From Fidelibacterota bacterium 408169 (lineage in GTDB: Bacteria; Fidelibacterota; Marinisomatia; Marinisomatales; TCS55), in NCBI GenBank assembly GCA_002256485.1, contig NNSG01000001.1:128017-192016 (forward strand): 64,000 nt of DNA, given 5' to 3'. The position numbers were made by a program, and so were the translations under genes. This document shows positions 48,541 through 56,920 of this stretch, piece by piece; positions within the stretch are counted from its first letter, which is position 1, and each line of letters opens with the position of its first letter. The notes beneath the pieces are model-generated. The model was not told the origin of the DNA. It did no database searches and was given only the letters and a program-made list of their open reading frames with translations.

Positions 48541-48750
48541 ACCTGCTGATTGAAAAATAAAGGACCTTGGTTTGAAGAGCCAACCTGCTGATTGAAAAAT
48601 AAATGGCTTTCGTTTGATGAGCCAACCTGCTGATTGAAAAATAAAGGACCTTGGTTTGAAGAGCCAACCTGCTGATTGAAAAATAAATGGCTTTCGTTTG
48701 AAGGGCTAACCATAGTCTAAATGATAATGGACCTTTGGTTGTTGAGTCAA
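48541..48750 (+). repeat. 42-bp tandem repeat array
   Basis: Four good copies of exactly 42 bp (48541, 48583, 48625, 48667), each beginning ACCTGCTGATTGAAAAATAA and ending AGCCA or GGCTA. A degenerate fifth follows at 48709-48750. Copies alternate between two internal versions (GGACCTTGGTTTGAA and TGGCTTTCGTTTGA), giving an 84-bp higher-order period. The palindromic element at 48500-48540 has the same borders and length, and looks like the founding unit. Confidence 0.9.
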
Positions 48751-48766
48751 AATAAAAGGAGTAATC

Positions 48767-49018
48767 ATATGGTATGTTTATGCACTTGAAAATAGCGAAA
48801 GGAATTTTTATTATATTGGATCTTCAAAAGACTTAAAACGACGTGTTAAAGAACATACAAAAGGTAAAGCCCAATCAACAAAAGCATATATTCCATTGAC
48901 ATTAAGTGCTTATATAGCAGTAACAACTGAAACCAAGGCAAAAAGGTTAGAGAAATATTTCAAAACAGGATCAGGGAAAACAATCCTAAAGAAGAGGGTC
49001 ATTCAACAGAGATATTAA
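48767..49018 (+). CDS. GIY-YIG domain protein lacking a standard start codon
   Basis: An open frame of 82 codons from TGG 48770 to TAA 49016-49018: WYVYALENSERNFYYIGSSK, then DLKRRVKEH and RLEKYFKTGSG. It carries the GIY-YIG-type core (VYAL...YYIG), the Arg helix and the Glu (E in LEKYFK) of small YhbQ-like nuclease-fold proteins. No ATG, GTG or TTG lies in frame; the codon where relatives have ATG is ATA (48767), after AAAAGGAG. Either ATA is used as start, or the gene is newly disabled or has a sequence error. The body is intact and of normal length (about 83 residues). Confidence 0.7.
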   Translation: MWYVYALENSERNFYYIGSSKDLKRRVKEHTKGKAQSTKAYIPLTLSAYIAVTTETKAKRLEKYFKTGSGKTILKKRVIQQRY

Positions 49019-49058
49019 AATGAGAATCCATCCGCACATCTAATTGAAGTGCTTAAAA

Positions 49059-49493
49059 ATGAAAGAATATCGACAATTAAAACGATCTGATTTTGATCGG
49101 GAAATGACTGTCCAAACTCGCTGGGGAGATATGGATGCTCTTGGACATTTGAACCATGTTAAATATTTAACATATATGGAAAATGCACGTGTAGATTATT
49201 ATACTTCCTTTGGATTTGATGGAATTCGTCTTAAACAAAATCCAAGTATAATTTTAGGAAGTATGAATATTGAATATTTATCACAAGTTTCTCACCCGGC
49301 TGATTTAACTGTTTGTCATCGCATTAATCGAGTAGGATTTAAGAGTTTTGACTTTTTAGGAGCTATTTTTCAGGAAGGTCAGAATTTTCCTGTATGTATA
49401 GGATTGTTTAAAATCATTTCATTCGACTATAAAAAACAGGTGTCCGTCGAAGTTCCTCAAATTATACGAGAAAATCTTCACAAAGGATTGTGA
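49059..49493 (+). CDS. acyl-CoA thioesterase, 4HBT/YbgC-like
   Basis: A 144-residue hotdog-fold thioesterase. The active-site region is TRWGDMDALGHLNHVKYLTY with the catalytic Asp at D in MDALGH, followed by MENARVDYY. Such enzymes hydrolyse short or medium acyl-CoA or acyl-ACP. ATG 49059 is preferred to TTG 49044, giving MKEYRQLKRSDF at the start. Its stop TGA overlaps the GTG start of the next gene. Confidence 0.85.
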   Translation: MKEYRQLKRSDFDREMTVQTRWGDMDALGHLNHVKYLTYMENARVDYYTSFGFDGIRLKQNPSIILGSMNIEYLSQVSHPADLTVCHRINRVGFKSFDFLGAIFQEGQNFPVCIGLFKIISFDYKKQVSVEVPQIIRENLHKGL

Positions 49494-52264
49494 ATAATTT
49501 GCCAAACGTATTATCGGATGACTATTCCACTCGTTTAATTGATCGTTTGGCGTATGCTCATGATGCCAGTTTATACAGAGTTGTTCCGGATGCAATTATT
49601 CGCCCGACAAATGAAAATGAGATCAAATCATTGCTTCTGCATGGCAATGAAACACAAACTCCTATCACATTTCGAACTGCCGGAACTTCATTATCGGGAC
49701 AGGCTGTGGGGCCGGGAATTATAGCAGAAACGGTTCGTGACTGGAAAAAATGGGAAATAATAGATAAGGGTAAAGCAATTCGTCTGCAGCCAGGTGTCAT
49801 CGGTGGACATGCGAATTTATTTTTGTCGAACTACAATCGCAAAATCGGTCCGGATCCCGCATCTATAAATTCCTGTATGATCGGTGGAATGATTGCCAAT
49901 AATTCATCCGGCATGGTGTGCGGTGTAAAAAATAACGCTTACCATACAATGCGCTCCATTCGGTTTATCACTTGCGATGGTAAAACGTACGATACAGATA
50001 AATCAGCCGATTACAATCGATTTCTTATCGAACAGAAAAAACTTGCCGATGGATTGGAACATTGCAAAAGACTAGTGAATGAACGTTCGGACTTGAAGTC
50101 AAAAATCAGGACAAAATATAAAATAAAAAATACAATGGGCTACTCGGTAAATGCCCTACTTGATTTTGATCATCCACTTGACATTTTTTCTCATCTTTTG
50201 GTTGGATCAGAAGGAACATTGGCTTTTATTTCTGAAGTTGTTTTAAATACTGTCCCCGATCCTCCGCAAAAGGCAACTGGTCTTTTACTTTTTGATGATA
50301 TTGTTTTAGCGTGTTCTACAATTCCATTTTTAAGTAACCTGAACGCAAGTGCCTTAGAAATAATGGATTATGCATCATTAGCTACTGTTAAGTATCTAAA
50401 ATCAAAACCGTATGACGTAAAATCTCTTCATAAAAAACATTCGGGTATATTATGCGAATTCCAGAGTAATGACGAGTATACACTTTTTGAATCTGTAAGA
50501 AAAGCTACATCTGAACTTGAAAAAATGGGAGGACGTTTAGTGAGCCCATTCAGCGCTGATGAACGAATTCGTGAAAATCTATGGAAAGTTCGTAAAGGTT
50601 TGTATCCAACTGTCGGTGCCCTACGAAAATCGGGAACGAGTGTTATTGCAGAAGATATTTGTGTTGATTATAAAGATTTGCCCATGGCAGTGGATGAATT
50701 ACATCATGTTTTTAAATCATGGCAATATGATGATGCCGTTATTTTTGGCCATGCTAAGGACGGTAATTTGCATTTTGCATCTTCAATCGATCTAAACGAT
50801 AAAAACGGTATCAAACAACTCGATGGCATGATGAATGAATTAGTTTCCATTACTGTGGGAAAATTCAATGGTTCTCTTAAAGCTGAACACGGTACCGGTA
50901 GAAATATGGCACCATTTGTTGAAACAGAATGGGGAAGTGATATTTATGAAATTATGTGGTCGATCAAAACACTTGCAGATCCGAACCTTATATTAAATCC
51001 GGGAGTACTTCTAAATAAAAACAAGAACGCTCATATCGAAGATCTAAAACCTCTTCCTCTCGTGGATGAAAAAGTTGATTTATGCGTTGAATGCGGCTTT
51101 TGTGAGTCTGTATGCCCTTCGAGAAATATTACATTAACTCCACGACAGCGAATTGCGATTTCCAGAGAAATGCGATTATCCGAACGAAGACCATCAGAAT
51201 TGGCAGAATTACGTAAAGATTTTCAATATTCCGGTAACGAAACCTGTGCAACCGATGGTTTATGCGAATTGGAATGCCCTGTAAATATTGATACAGGATC
51301 GTATGTGAAAAGTTTAAGAATTTTTCAGCATTCATTACTGGGAGAAATTTTTGCCAATTTCACCGCTAAAAACTTTTCTTTTATACAACGTACTGTGCGA
51401 GGTGGTTTAAGAATAGGAAACATTCTGGGATTTGAAGCAATGAAAGTTGTTACTATAGGATTAAGAAAAGTAGGTCTGAAGAGCATCCCAGTATGGAATG
51501 AAAACTTATCGAAACCTAGTCCAAGAATGTCTGCACATTCATCTGGAACTGGTGAAACGTCATATATCTATTTTCCCTCATGTTTGCATCGAACATTAGG
51601 GCCTAATTCTGTTATAAATATGTTGATGGATTTGGCACCGAAATTGGGTGTGCAATTTATTATACCAAATGAAATAAACTCATTGTGCTGCGGAATGCCA
51701 TTTGCTTCAAAAGGTTTTGATAAGGCTCATATCAGCATTACTGAAAAAACATTTGATATATTATATTCATTAAGCGAACATGGACAAATCCCAATATTGT
51801 TAGATATGTCACCTTGTAGTTATCATATAAGAAGTATTAATAATAATAAAAGAGATTCAATTCATTTTATCGATATAATTGAACTTTTTCATAATAAAAT
51901 TGATAAACTATCTTCATATAATGATTCATCAAAAGAAGTTTTAATTCATCATACCTGTTCAGGGCAAAAAATGCAGCATGAAAAAATGTTGGAAGAAATC
52001 GTAAGAACATTAGCTGGAAACGTTAAAACTCCTCTCGTAAATGGATGTTGCGGTGCTGCAGGAGACAGAGGTTTGCTTTACCCGGAATTAACGAATAGCG
52101 CTTCTCAAAATTGTTCCAGTATGTATTCGGATATTTCTAATAACGCCCTAGGTGTTTCAACGAGTAAAATGTGTGAGTTATCTATGACGAATTCAACAGA
52201 AATTCCATTTTACTCAATTATTGAATTTGTGCATCAAGCAATTTTCAACAATTATGAGAACTAG
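49490..52264 (+). CDS. FAD-linked oxidase fused to Fe-S and CCG domains (YdiJ/Dld-type dehydrogenase)
   Basis: A 924-residue membrane-associated 2-hydroxyacid dehydrogenase. Domains in order: FAD_binding_4 (about 30-210, with RTAGTSLSGQAVGPG and IGGMIANNSSGM), FAD-oxidase C-terminal (about 250-500, with FGHAKDGNLHF and KAEHGTGRNMAPF), two 4Fe-4S motifs (CVECGFCESVCP near 530; CATDGLCELECPVN near 585), and two CCG cysteine-rich domains (LCCGMPFASKG, CCGAAGDRG). Known relatives oxidise D-lactate or D-2-hydroxyglutarate and pass electrons to quinone. GTG start overlaps the thioesterase stop. Substrate not decided by sequence. Confidence 0.88.
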   Translation: MNNLPNVLSDDYSTRLIDRLAYAHDASLYRVVPDAIIRPTNENEIKSLLLHGNETQTPITFRTAGTSLSGQAVGPGIIAETVRDWKKWEIIDKGKAIRLQPGVIGGHANLFLSNYNRKIGPDPASINSCMIGGMIANNSSGMVCGVKNNAYHTMRSIRFITCDGKTYDTDKSADYNRFLIEQKKLADGLEHCKRLVNERSDLKSKIRTKYKIKNTMGYSVNALLDFDHPLDIFSHLLVGSEGTLAFISEVVLNTVPDPPQKATGLLLFDDIVLACSTIPFLSNLNASALEIMDYASLATVKYLKSKPYDVKSLHKKHSGILCEFQSNDEYTLFESVRKATSELEKMGGRLVSPFSADERIRENLWKVRKGLYPTVGALRKSGTSVIAEDICVDYKDLPMAVDELHHVFKSWQYDDAVIFGHAKDGNLHFASSIDLNDKNGIKQLDGMMNELVSITVGKFNGSLKAEHGTGRNMAPFVETEWGSDIYEIMWSIKTLADPNLILNPGVLLNKNKNAHIEDLKPLPLVDEKVDLCVECGFCESVCPSRNITLTPRQRIAISREMRLSERRPSELAELRKDFQYSGNETCATDGLCELECPVNIDTGSYVKSLRIFQHSLLGEIFANFTAKNFSFIQRTVRGGLRIGNILGFEAMKVVTIGLRKVGLKSIPVWNENLSKPSPRMSAHSSGTGETSYIYFPSCLHRTLGPNSVINMLMDLAPKLGVQFIIPNEINSLCCGMPFASKGFDKAHISITEKTFDILYSLSEHGQIPILLDMSPCSYHIRSINNNKRDSIHFIDIIELFHNKIDKLSSYNDSSKEVLIHHTCSGQKMQHEKMLEEIVRTLAGNVKTPLVNGCCGAAGDRGLLYPELTNSASQNCSSMYSDISNNALGVSTSKMCELSMTNSTEIPFYSIIEFVHQAIFNNYEN

Positions 52265-52333
52265 ATCACTTGAACTATCAGTCAAATAGAGTAAATTTCA
52301 CCAATAATTAACCACATTTAAACGGAAAAGATT

Positions 52334-54571
52334 ATGAAACGATTTTATACATCCATACTAATTGTATTTATCATTGTAAGCAATTTTACCCATGCTGAAG
52401 CCATTGCCAGGGTCATGAAAACTAATGGGGATGTTACTCTCAAAGGTTTAGGAAAAGCATCATTTTCTACTGATGTAAAAGCAGGGCACGGAATTAATAA
52501 TGGTGATGCCATTCGAATCGGTGAAATTGGCTTCGCCGTAGTTATCTTTATCGACGACCGTTCTGTTCTCAAAATTAGAGAAAATACTGAATTTCAATTT
52601 ATTGATTCACCGAGTACACGAACAATTGATATTGAACAAGGTACCATTTTCAACAAAGTGTCGAAGCAACGCGATAAGACGTTCAGAGTAGAAACACCTG
52701 TCTCAGTTGCATCTGTAAAAGGGACAGAATTTGCTGTTGTCTCTGATCCAGCAGGAATGGATCAATTTTTCTGCCAGGAAGGTAATTTTGACGTTTACAA
52801 TTCAGTAAGCGGCCAAACAATCAATGTTCAGCCCGGACAGCAAGCTATTTCGAACGCCTTAGGAACATTGACAGAACAACCCTTTAGTCCCGATGATTAC
52901 CCCGAAGACCCTGATGCGGATTTTGAAGAAAGTGAAGAGGAAACAGAAGAAGAAGCCGAAGAGGAGGAACCGGAAGAAACGGAAGAAGAGCCTGAGTCAG
53001 AGGAAGAAGTAGAAGAAACGGAAGAAGAACAGGAACCAGAAGAGACTGAACCAGAGCCTGAAGAACAACCGGAAGCACCTGAAGAAGCAGCTCCTGAAAC
53101 AGCTCCAGAACCGGAAGGACCGTTCAATATGGGATTAGGTGTGGGTTCTGTCACAATTGATGGTGTTTTGTACAATCAGTTAGCATTACGTCCCGAATTC
53201 AATATTGGTAAACTAGGCATTGGATTGGATTTGGTGCTCTATATTGATAATGAAGGAAATATCCGCCCAAATGAATGGGATGTAAAAAATGATCCATCAG
53301 TAATAGTGGATAAAATTCTATACCTCCGCTGGGGACAAAAGGAAGATCCTTTTTGGGTAAAATTTGGTTCATTGGATAACGTGACTCTCGGTTATGGTGG
53401 ATTGCTCATGGGTTATTCAAACATGATGGAATTTCCAACCGTCCGTCAATTGGGAATCAACACTGGTGTGAATTTTGGTAATTTCGGAACTGAATTATTC
53501 ATGTCAAACCTCAAGGATTTTTCAAGAGGAGGAACCCTGCTGGGATTAAGAGGAAGTTATAAAGTATCTAAAGCGTTCCCATTAACTATCGGCGCAAACT
53601 TTGTGATGGATGTTAATCAATTTAGCGGTTTGAAAGATAATGACGAAGATTCCTATCCGAATATTTTTGATGATTTTCCTGATGATAAAACAATATGGAA
53701 TGATACAGATGGTGACGGTATACCTGATCCTCATTCCGGAGTTGATTCTACATCGTGGGACATTGATGCCAATGGAAATAATATTTATGATGCGGATGAA
53801 ACTGACTTGGGACTCAAAGGTACTCCATTCAGTATAGAAGATAATTCAGCATCAGCAATGGGGTATGCGTTTGATATTGGATATCCGGTATTTAGCAATA
53901 AAATGGTTTCCTTGAATGTATATGCCGAGTTCAATTTTTTAAATATTCCTGAAGCCGGTGAACAAGGAACTGAATTTTACAGGGAAGCAAAAAGTGGAAG
54001 CGGCTTTTCTGTGCCGGGTGTACGCATGAGCCTGTTCAAATTCTTAAATGTGAGTTTCGAATATCGTTTGAAGAGCGGATATTATGTGCCACAATTCTTT
54101 GATCAATCTTATGATATTACTCGGGTAACACCCATTTATACTGAAGATCAAACATATATATTTACGAAGGACATGATGTTATTTGCCGATTCAACAATGA
54201 ATGAAGATTTAAGCGGATATTTTGGGTCATTGAGCGCAGATATTTTTGGTTTTGCCAGTATTAGCGGATCCTTTGCAAATATGACGTCTGAATCAGATAC
54301 AGTTCAAAGTTTTATGGCTGCATTAAACCTCAATGCGGATAAAATTCCTAAATTGAGTGTTGCTACTGCATACTATCAGCGTAATAATGATTTAAATCCC
54401 TTTGATTTTGCGAATCCATCGCTCAATACTGTTTTAGGTTACAGGTTGGGTTATGAAGTCAGTAAAGGTGTAAGTGTTATTTGGGACTTCCGTCAATTCT
54501 ATCGTGATGACGGTACTGGCGAACTTGAACCCGTTAAGCAAACAACCATTGAAACAGCATTTGACTTTTAA
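52334..54571 (+). CDS. FecR-domain protein with acidic linker and barrel-like C-terminus
   Basis: A 745-residue exported protein. Signal peptide (about 1-22), a FecR beta domain (about 25-165, with VKAGHGINNGDAIRIGEIG and ETPVSVASVKGTEFAV), a Glu/Pro-rich low-complexity linker (about 190-260), then about 480 residues of amphipathic beta strands with an Asp-rich calcium-like insert (DTDGDGIPDPHSG) and a C-terminal Phe, like an outer-membrane barrel. FecR domains usually regulate iron uptake through sigma factors; a secreted FecR fused to a barrel suggests a surface-sensing or peptidoglycan-contact role. Its stop overlaps the next gene by one base (TAATG). Confidence 0.7.
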   Translation: MKRFYTSILIVFIIVSNFTHAEAIARVMKTNGDVTLKGLGKASFSTDVKAGHGINNGDAIRIGEIGFAVVIFIDDRSVLKIRENTEFQFIDSPSTRTIDIEQGTIFNKVSKQRDKTFRVETPVSVASVKGTEFAVVSDPAGMDQFFCQEGNFDVYNSVSGQTINVQPGQQAISNALGTLTEQPFSPDDYPEDPDADFEESEEETEEEAEEEEPEETEEEPESEEEVEETEEEQEPEETEPEPEEQPEAPEEAAPETAPEPEGPFNMGLGVGSVTIDGVLYNQLALRPEFNIGKLGIGLDLVLYIDNEGNIRPNEWDVKNDPSVIVDKILYLRWGQKEDPFWVKFGSLDNVTLGYGGLLMGYSNMMEFPTVRQLGINTGVNFGNFGTELFMSNLKDFSRGGTLLGLRGSYKVSKAFPLTIGANFVMDVNQFSGLKDNDEDSYPNIFDDFPDDKTIWNDTDGDGIPDPHSGVDSTSWDIDANGNNIYDADETDLGLKGTPFSIEDNSASAMGYAFDIGYPVFSNKMVSLNVYAEFNFLNIPEAGEQGTEFYREAKSGSGFSVPGVRMSLFKFLNVSFEYRLKSGYYVPQFFDQSYDITRVTPIYTEDQTYIFTKDMMLFADSTMNEDLSGYFGSLSADIFGFASISGSFANMTSESDTVQSFMAALNLNADKIPKLSVATAYYQRNNDLNPFDFANPSLNTVLGYRLGYEVSKGVSVIWDFRQFYRDDGTGELEPVKQTTIETAFDF

Positions 54572-54729
54572 TGGGTAAAGTAACGATTGATGATGGGGAA
54601 AAAACTGTTTATCGCTATGATGCCAGTGCTAGAACGTTTAAAAATGCAGCAATTCTATTATTCACTCTTGCAGCAGGGATGGTTGTTGTAGCACTAATTT
54701 GGCTTTATAACTTTAAAGGAATCCAATGA
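54571..54729 (+). CDS. 52-residue single-pass membrane protein
   Basis: Starts MGKVTIDDGEKTVYRYDASA, with one hydrophobic helix at about residues 26-46 and a short tail. It is fused by stop-start overlaps on both sides: TAATG with the FecR gene and ATGA with the SelW gene. That places it as a membrane component of the same operon. No known family. Confidence 0.65.
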   Translation: MGKVTIDDGEKTVYRYDASARTFKNAAILLFTLAAGMVVVALIWLYNFKGIQ

Positions 54730-54956
54730 ATATAAGTATCGAATACTGCAACGTCTGAAACTATTTACCACGAGCGGCCGGTCTGGCCAGCGAACTTCTG
54801 AAGAAATACGGTACAAAGATTACACAATTATCCATGCTGCCTTCAGATGGTGGTGTATATGAAATCATCAAAGATGGTTCATTGATTTTTTCTAAAAAGA
54901 AACTCGATCGTTTCCCGGATGATGGTGAAATTGTCAACCTTATTGAAAATAACTAA
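54726..54956 (+). CDS. SelW/Rdx-family selenoprotein with CxxU motif (TGA at 54756)
   Basis: Reading from ATG 54726 through the in-frame TGA at 54756-54758 as selenocysteine gives 76 residues: MNISIEYC-NVU-NYLPRAAGL, then LIFSKKKLDRFPDDGEIVNL. This is the SelW/SelT/SelH (Rdx) thioredoxin-like family: Cys8-x-x-Sec11 is its redox site, and YxPRA and the IFSKKK...GRFP-type end are family hallmarks. The full length fits. Members are thought to act as thiol redox proteins. A strong hairpin follows the TGA. Conventional calling misses it because it stops at the TGA. It overlaps the 52-residue gene by ATGA and the next gene by 38 bases. Confidence 0.92.
54774..54791 (+). promoter_or_regulatory. bacterial SECIS hairpin of the SelW gene
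   Basis: GCGGCC (54774-54779) pairs with GGCC.GC (54785-54791) with one bulged A, and the loop is GGTCT (54780-54784). The loop starts 22 bases after the TGA. The same GGUCU sequence sits in the apical loop of the classic E. coli fdhF element, where its G and U contact SelB. This is strong support for selenocysteine insertion. Confidence 0.85.
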
Positions 54957-55719
54957 ATTCATTCTTCCTGCCTTTTTTTGTTCAATCATAAGTGGACAAG
55001 AAGGTGAAATCATACCCTTAAGCCAAAAAGTAGGTTTAACTCTCGACGCTGAAGAGAATTTATTTTATAACGTAATTTTAGATATTGACGGTTTTGAAAG
55101 TGCTCAATTCTATGAGGTTAGTACCAAAACGGTTATAGCCCGGATTTCCTTCGTACAGTATAGTCAACAGAAAACATCGAAGCGAAAATATAATATGATG
55201 GACTTTTTACGTATGAAAGAGGCAGTGGATGTTCAGCCGGTCATTACTGCAGAAGATCGAAAATTAATCCATGAAAATTTAACCTATTTACAAACAGATG
55301 ACATATTGAGTGAAATTCAGGAAAATCAATATGTGACGATCCATCATCGTAGTGGCAGACGTATTCGAGGTACATTGAAATCTTATGGTGAAAAAATGCT
55401 GACCATTCAAACACCCGTTTCTCTTGAGCAGATTCCTATTTGGGATATGGAGTCCATTTCCTATCGGGAAGGAATAATGAATCGCAGCAAGTGGAAATTT
55501 CCATTATATGCATTTTCAGCATTAGCTGGATTAATTTTAGCTGAGAGTTGGAATGAACAAACACGTCCGTATATTGACAGCGTTTGGCATTATCGCTTTT
55601 TAGGGTCCATGGCAGGATTATTGGCAGGAAGTGAAGCATTTCAAACGTTTAATGTATTAACTTCTCCCAAGACATTTTTTGCACTAACACCGGAAGAAAT
55701 GGATAGATTAAAGGAGTAA
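54919..55719 (+). CDS. exported protein, unknown function
   Basis: A 266-residue protein with a leader (LLKITKFILPAFFCSIISGQ) and a mixed body; the segment QENQYVTIHHRSGRRIRGTL is reminiscent of small beta-barrel (LSm/SH3-like) folds, and there is a hydrophobic stretch (FPLYAFSALAGLILA) near residue 195. Two start codons (54919 and 54922) lie inside the end of the SelW gene (38-base overlap); either is possible. It belongs to the FecR/SelW operon. Confidence 0.6.
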   Translation: MMVKLSTLLKITKFILPAFFCSIISGQEGEIIPLSQKVGLTLDAEENLFYNVILDIDGFESAQFYEVSTKTVIARISFVQYSQQKTSKRKYNMMDFLRMKEAVDVQPVITAEDRKLIHENLTYLQTDDILSEIQENQYVTIHHRSGRRIRGTLKSYGEKMLTIQTPVSLEQIPIWDMESISYREGIMNRSKWKFPLYAFSALAGLILAESWNEQTRPYIDSVWHYRFLGSMAGLLAGSEAFQTFNVLTSPKTFFALTPEEMDRLKE

Positions 55720-55732
55720 ACAGGAGTTATAA

Positions 55733-56194
55733 ATGGCAGAAGCACCCGAACAAATAGAAGAATTATCAACGGAAGAACAATTCGTGAAAGATAAAGTGGA
55801 CGATTTACTTGAAAAAGTAGGTGAAGGTCACGGCGAACCTATGCAGAATGAACTAGCAAACCGTTTGGAAAAAACAGTCAATGGATTTCATGCGGATGCA
55901 AGTGAAATGATTGAAAATATGAAAGCAAAATCTGAAGAACGTCGTAGTGAACTTAAAAATTTATGGGAGCATCGTAACGAAGAATCGGCGCAGGAAAAAA
56001 GTCCAGAGGCATCAAATGAAAATGACGTTGAGGAATCAACTGAATCCAGCGCGTGGGAAAAACGTTTAGAAGCCAAATCAGAAACAGTTAAGAAAGAACC
56101 CAAAAAAGCTGCTAAAGCTGAAAAACCACAAAAAGAAGAGCCAAAGAAGAAAAAGAAATTTGGTTTTTTCAAAAGGAAAAAGAAAAAAGAGTAA
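55733..56194 (+). CDS. charged coiled-coil protein, unknown function
   Basis: A 153-residue soluble protein of alternating acidic and basic character, probably helical, with no signal peptide. It ends in a Lys-rich tail (FGFFKRKKKKE). GGAG precedes the ATG by 7 bases. The basic end could contact membrane or nucleic acid. Last gene of the run before the tRNA-Ala block. Family not recognised. Confidence 0.6.
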   Translation: MAEAPEQIEELSTEEQFVKDKVDDLLEKVGEGHGEPMQNELANRLEKTVNGFHADASEMIENMKAKSEERRSELKNLWEHRNEESAQEKSPEASNENDVEESTESSAWEKRLEAKSETVKKEPKKAAKAEKPQKEEPKKKKKFGFFKRKKKKE

Positions 56195-56286
56195 TATTTT
56201 TTCACATCAAACATTTATCTGAATTATAACTCATTGTCAGTTTGCCTGACGTCATAAACCACCACTAAATTCATTATCTAATTAAT

Positions 56287-56345
56287 GGGGCCGTAGCTTC
56301 CCGATAAATCGGGACAGGCAACTTCACTACGGCATCAGTGAAGTT
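56287..56345 (+). repeat. tRNA-Ala 5' fragment with palindromic insertion
   Basis: GGGGCCGTAGCT (56287-56298) copies the first 12 bases of the tRNA-Ala beginning at 56356, and flanking AATG is shared too. It then runs into TCCCGATAAATCGGGA (56299-56314). Next is a perfect 9-pair hairpin, AACTTCACT/AGTGAAGTT (56320-56345). GCCGTAG of the fragment can also pair with CTACGGC at 56327-56333. It is not a functional tRNA. Confidence 0.75.
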
Positions 56346-56355
56346 AAAATAGAAT

Positions 56356-56428
56356 GGGGCCGTAGCTCAGTTGGGAGAGCGCAGCGTTCGCAATGCTGAG
56401 GCCGTCGGTTCAATCCCGATCGGCTCCA
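56356..56428 (+). tRNA. tRNA-Ala (CGC)
   Basis: Acceptor GGGGCCG/CGGCTCC (with one G-U), anticodon loop TTCGCAA (anticodon CGC) on CAGCG/TGCTG, T arm GTCGG-TTCAATC-CCGAT. No CCA encoded. Confidence 0.93.
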
Positions 56429-56460
56429 CGAAAAGAAAACAAAAACGTTTTTTGAAAATG

Positions 56461-56731
56461 TGGTCGTGCTAGATGGGGAGGTAGCGGTGCCCTGTAACCT
56501 GCAACCCGCTATAGCAGGATTAATAGCCATAGTGCGGCTTATGCTGTGCTGCTGAAAAGCAGTAAGTGATGTTGAAATTTCAACCCATCGCAATGAATGC
56601 CCACTAAACTCCGTCAGGCCCGGAAGGGAGCAGCGGTAAGTGCCGTATTCGTGTGCCGATGGATACTTGGAATGGAGTTAACTGCTTCTTGGATGTTGTT
56701 TCCAGGTGGGTCAAACTATGGTGCACGGCCA
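56461..56731 (+). ncRNA. ffs: signal recognition particle RNA, large type
   Basis: The ends pair (TGGTCGTGC with GCACGGCCA). Near the 5' end GGGGAGGTAGCGGTGCCCTG and the following loop belong to the Alu-type domain. The SRP54-binding apical helix is seen at about 56612-56635 (GTCAGGCCCGGAAGGGAGCA). At about 271 bases it is the large bacterial form, like that of Firmicutes, not the 4.5S form. Upstream of dnaX-ybaB-recR, a conserved order. Confidence 0.93.
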
Positions 56732-56920
56732 ATTTTAACTTGGAATAGTTATAAAAATAATTGACAAAACTACATTAATGAGTGAAGGTAAATAAACTAT
56801 GTTGGTAAATAATTATTTAAATCGTAATTATGTAAAAAGTGCACATCTTTCATTTTACATATTTACGTATTTTTCCAACATAATTTTTGAAGATAATAAT
56901 TTATTAAGTTTATTAGAAAG

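Noticed and set aside
48467-48713. Minus-strand ORFs with 14-residue repeats across the tandem array
   Set aside because: They arise because 42 is a multiple of three; two frames are open at once and both run into the tRNA gene.
48541-48750. CRISPR array
   Set aside because: Units are head-to-tail with no spacers of differing sequence, and no cas genes are present.
52884-53175. Minus-strand ORFs rich in Ser/Gly or Leu/Pro
   Set aside because: Antisense shadows of the Glu/Pro linker in the FecR protein.
56320-56345. Terminator before tRNA-Ala
   Set aside because: The 9-pair hairpin is followed by AAAATAGA and has no T tract on the + strand.
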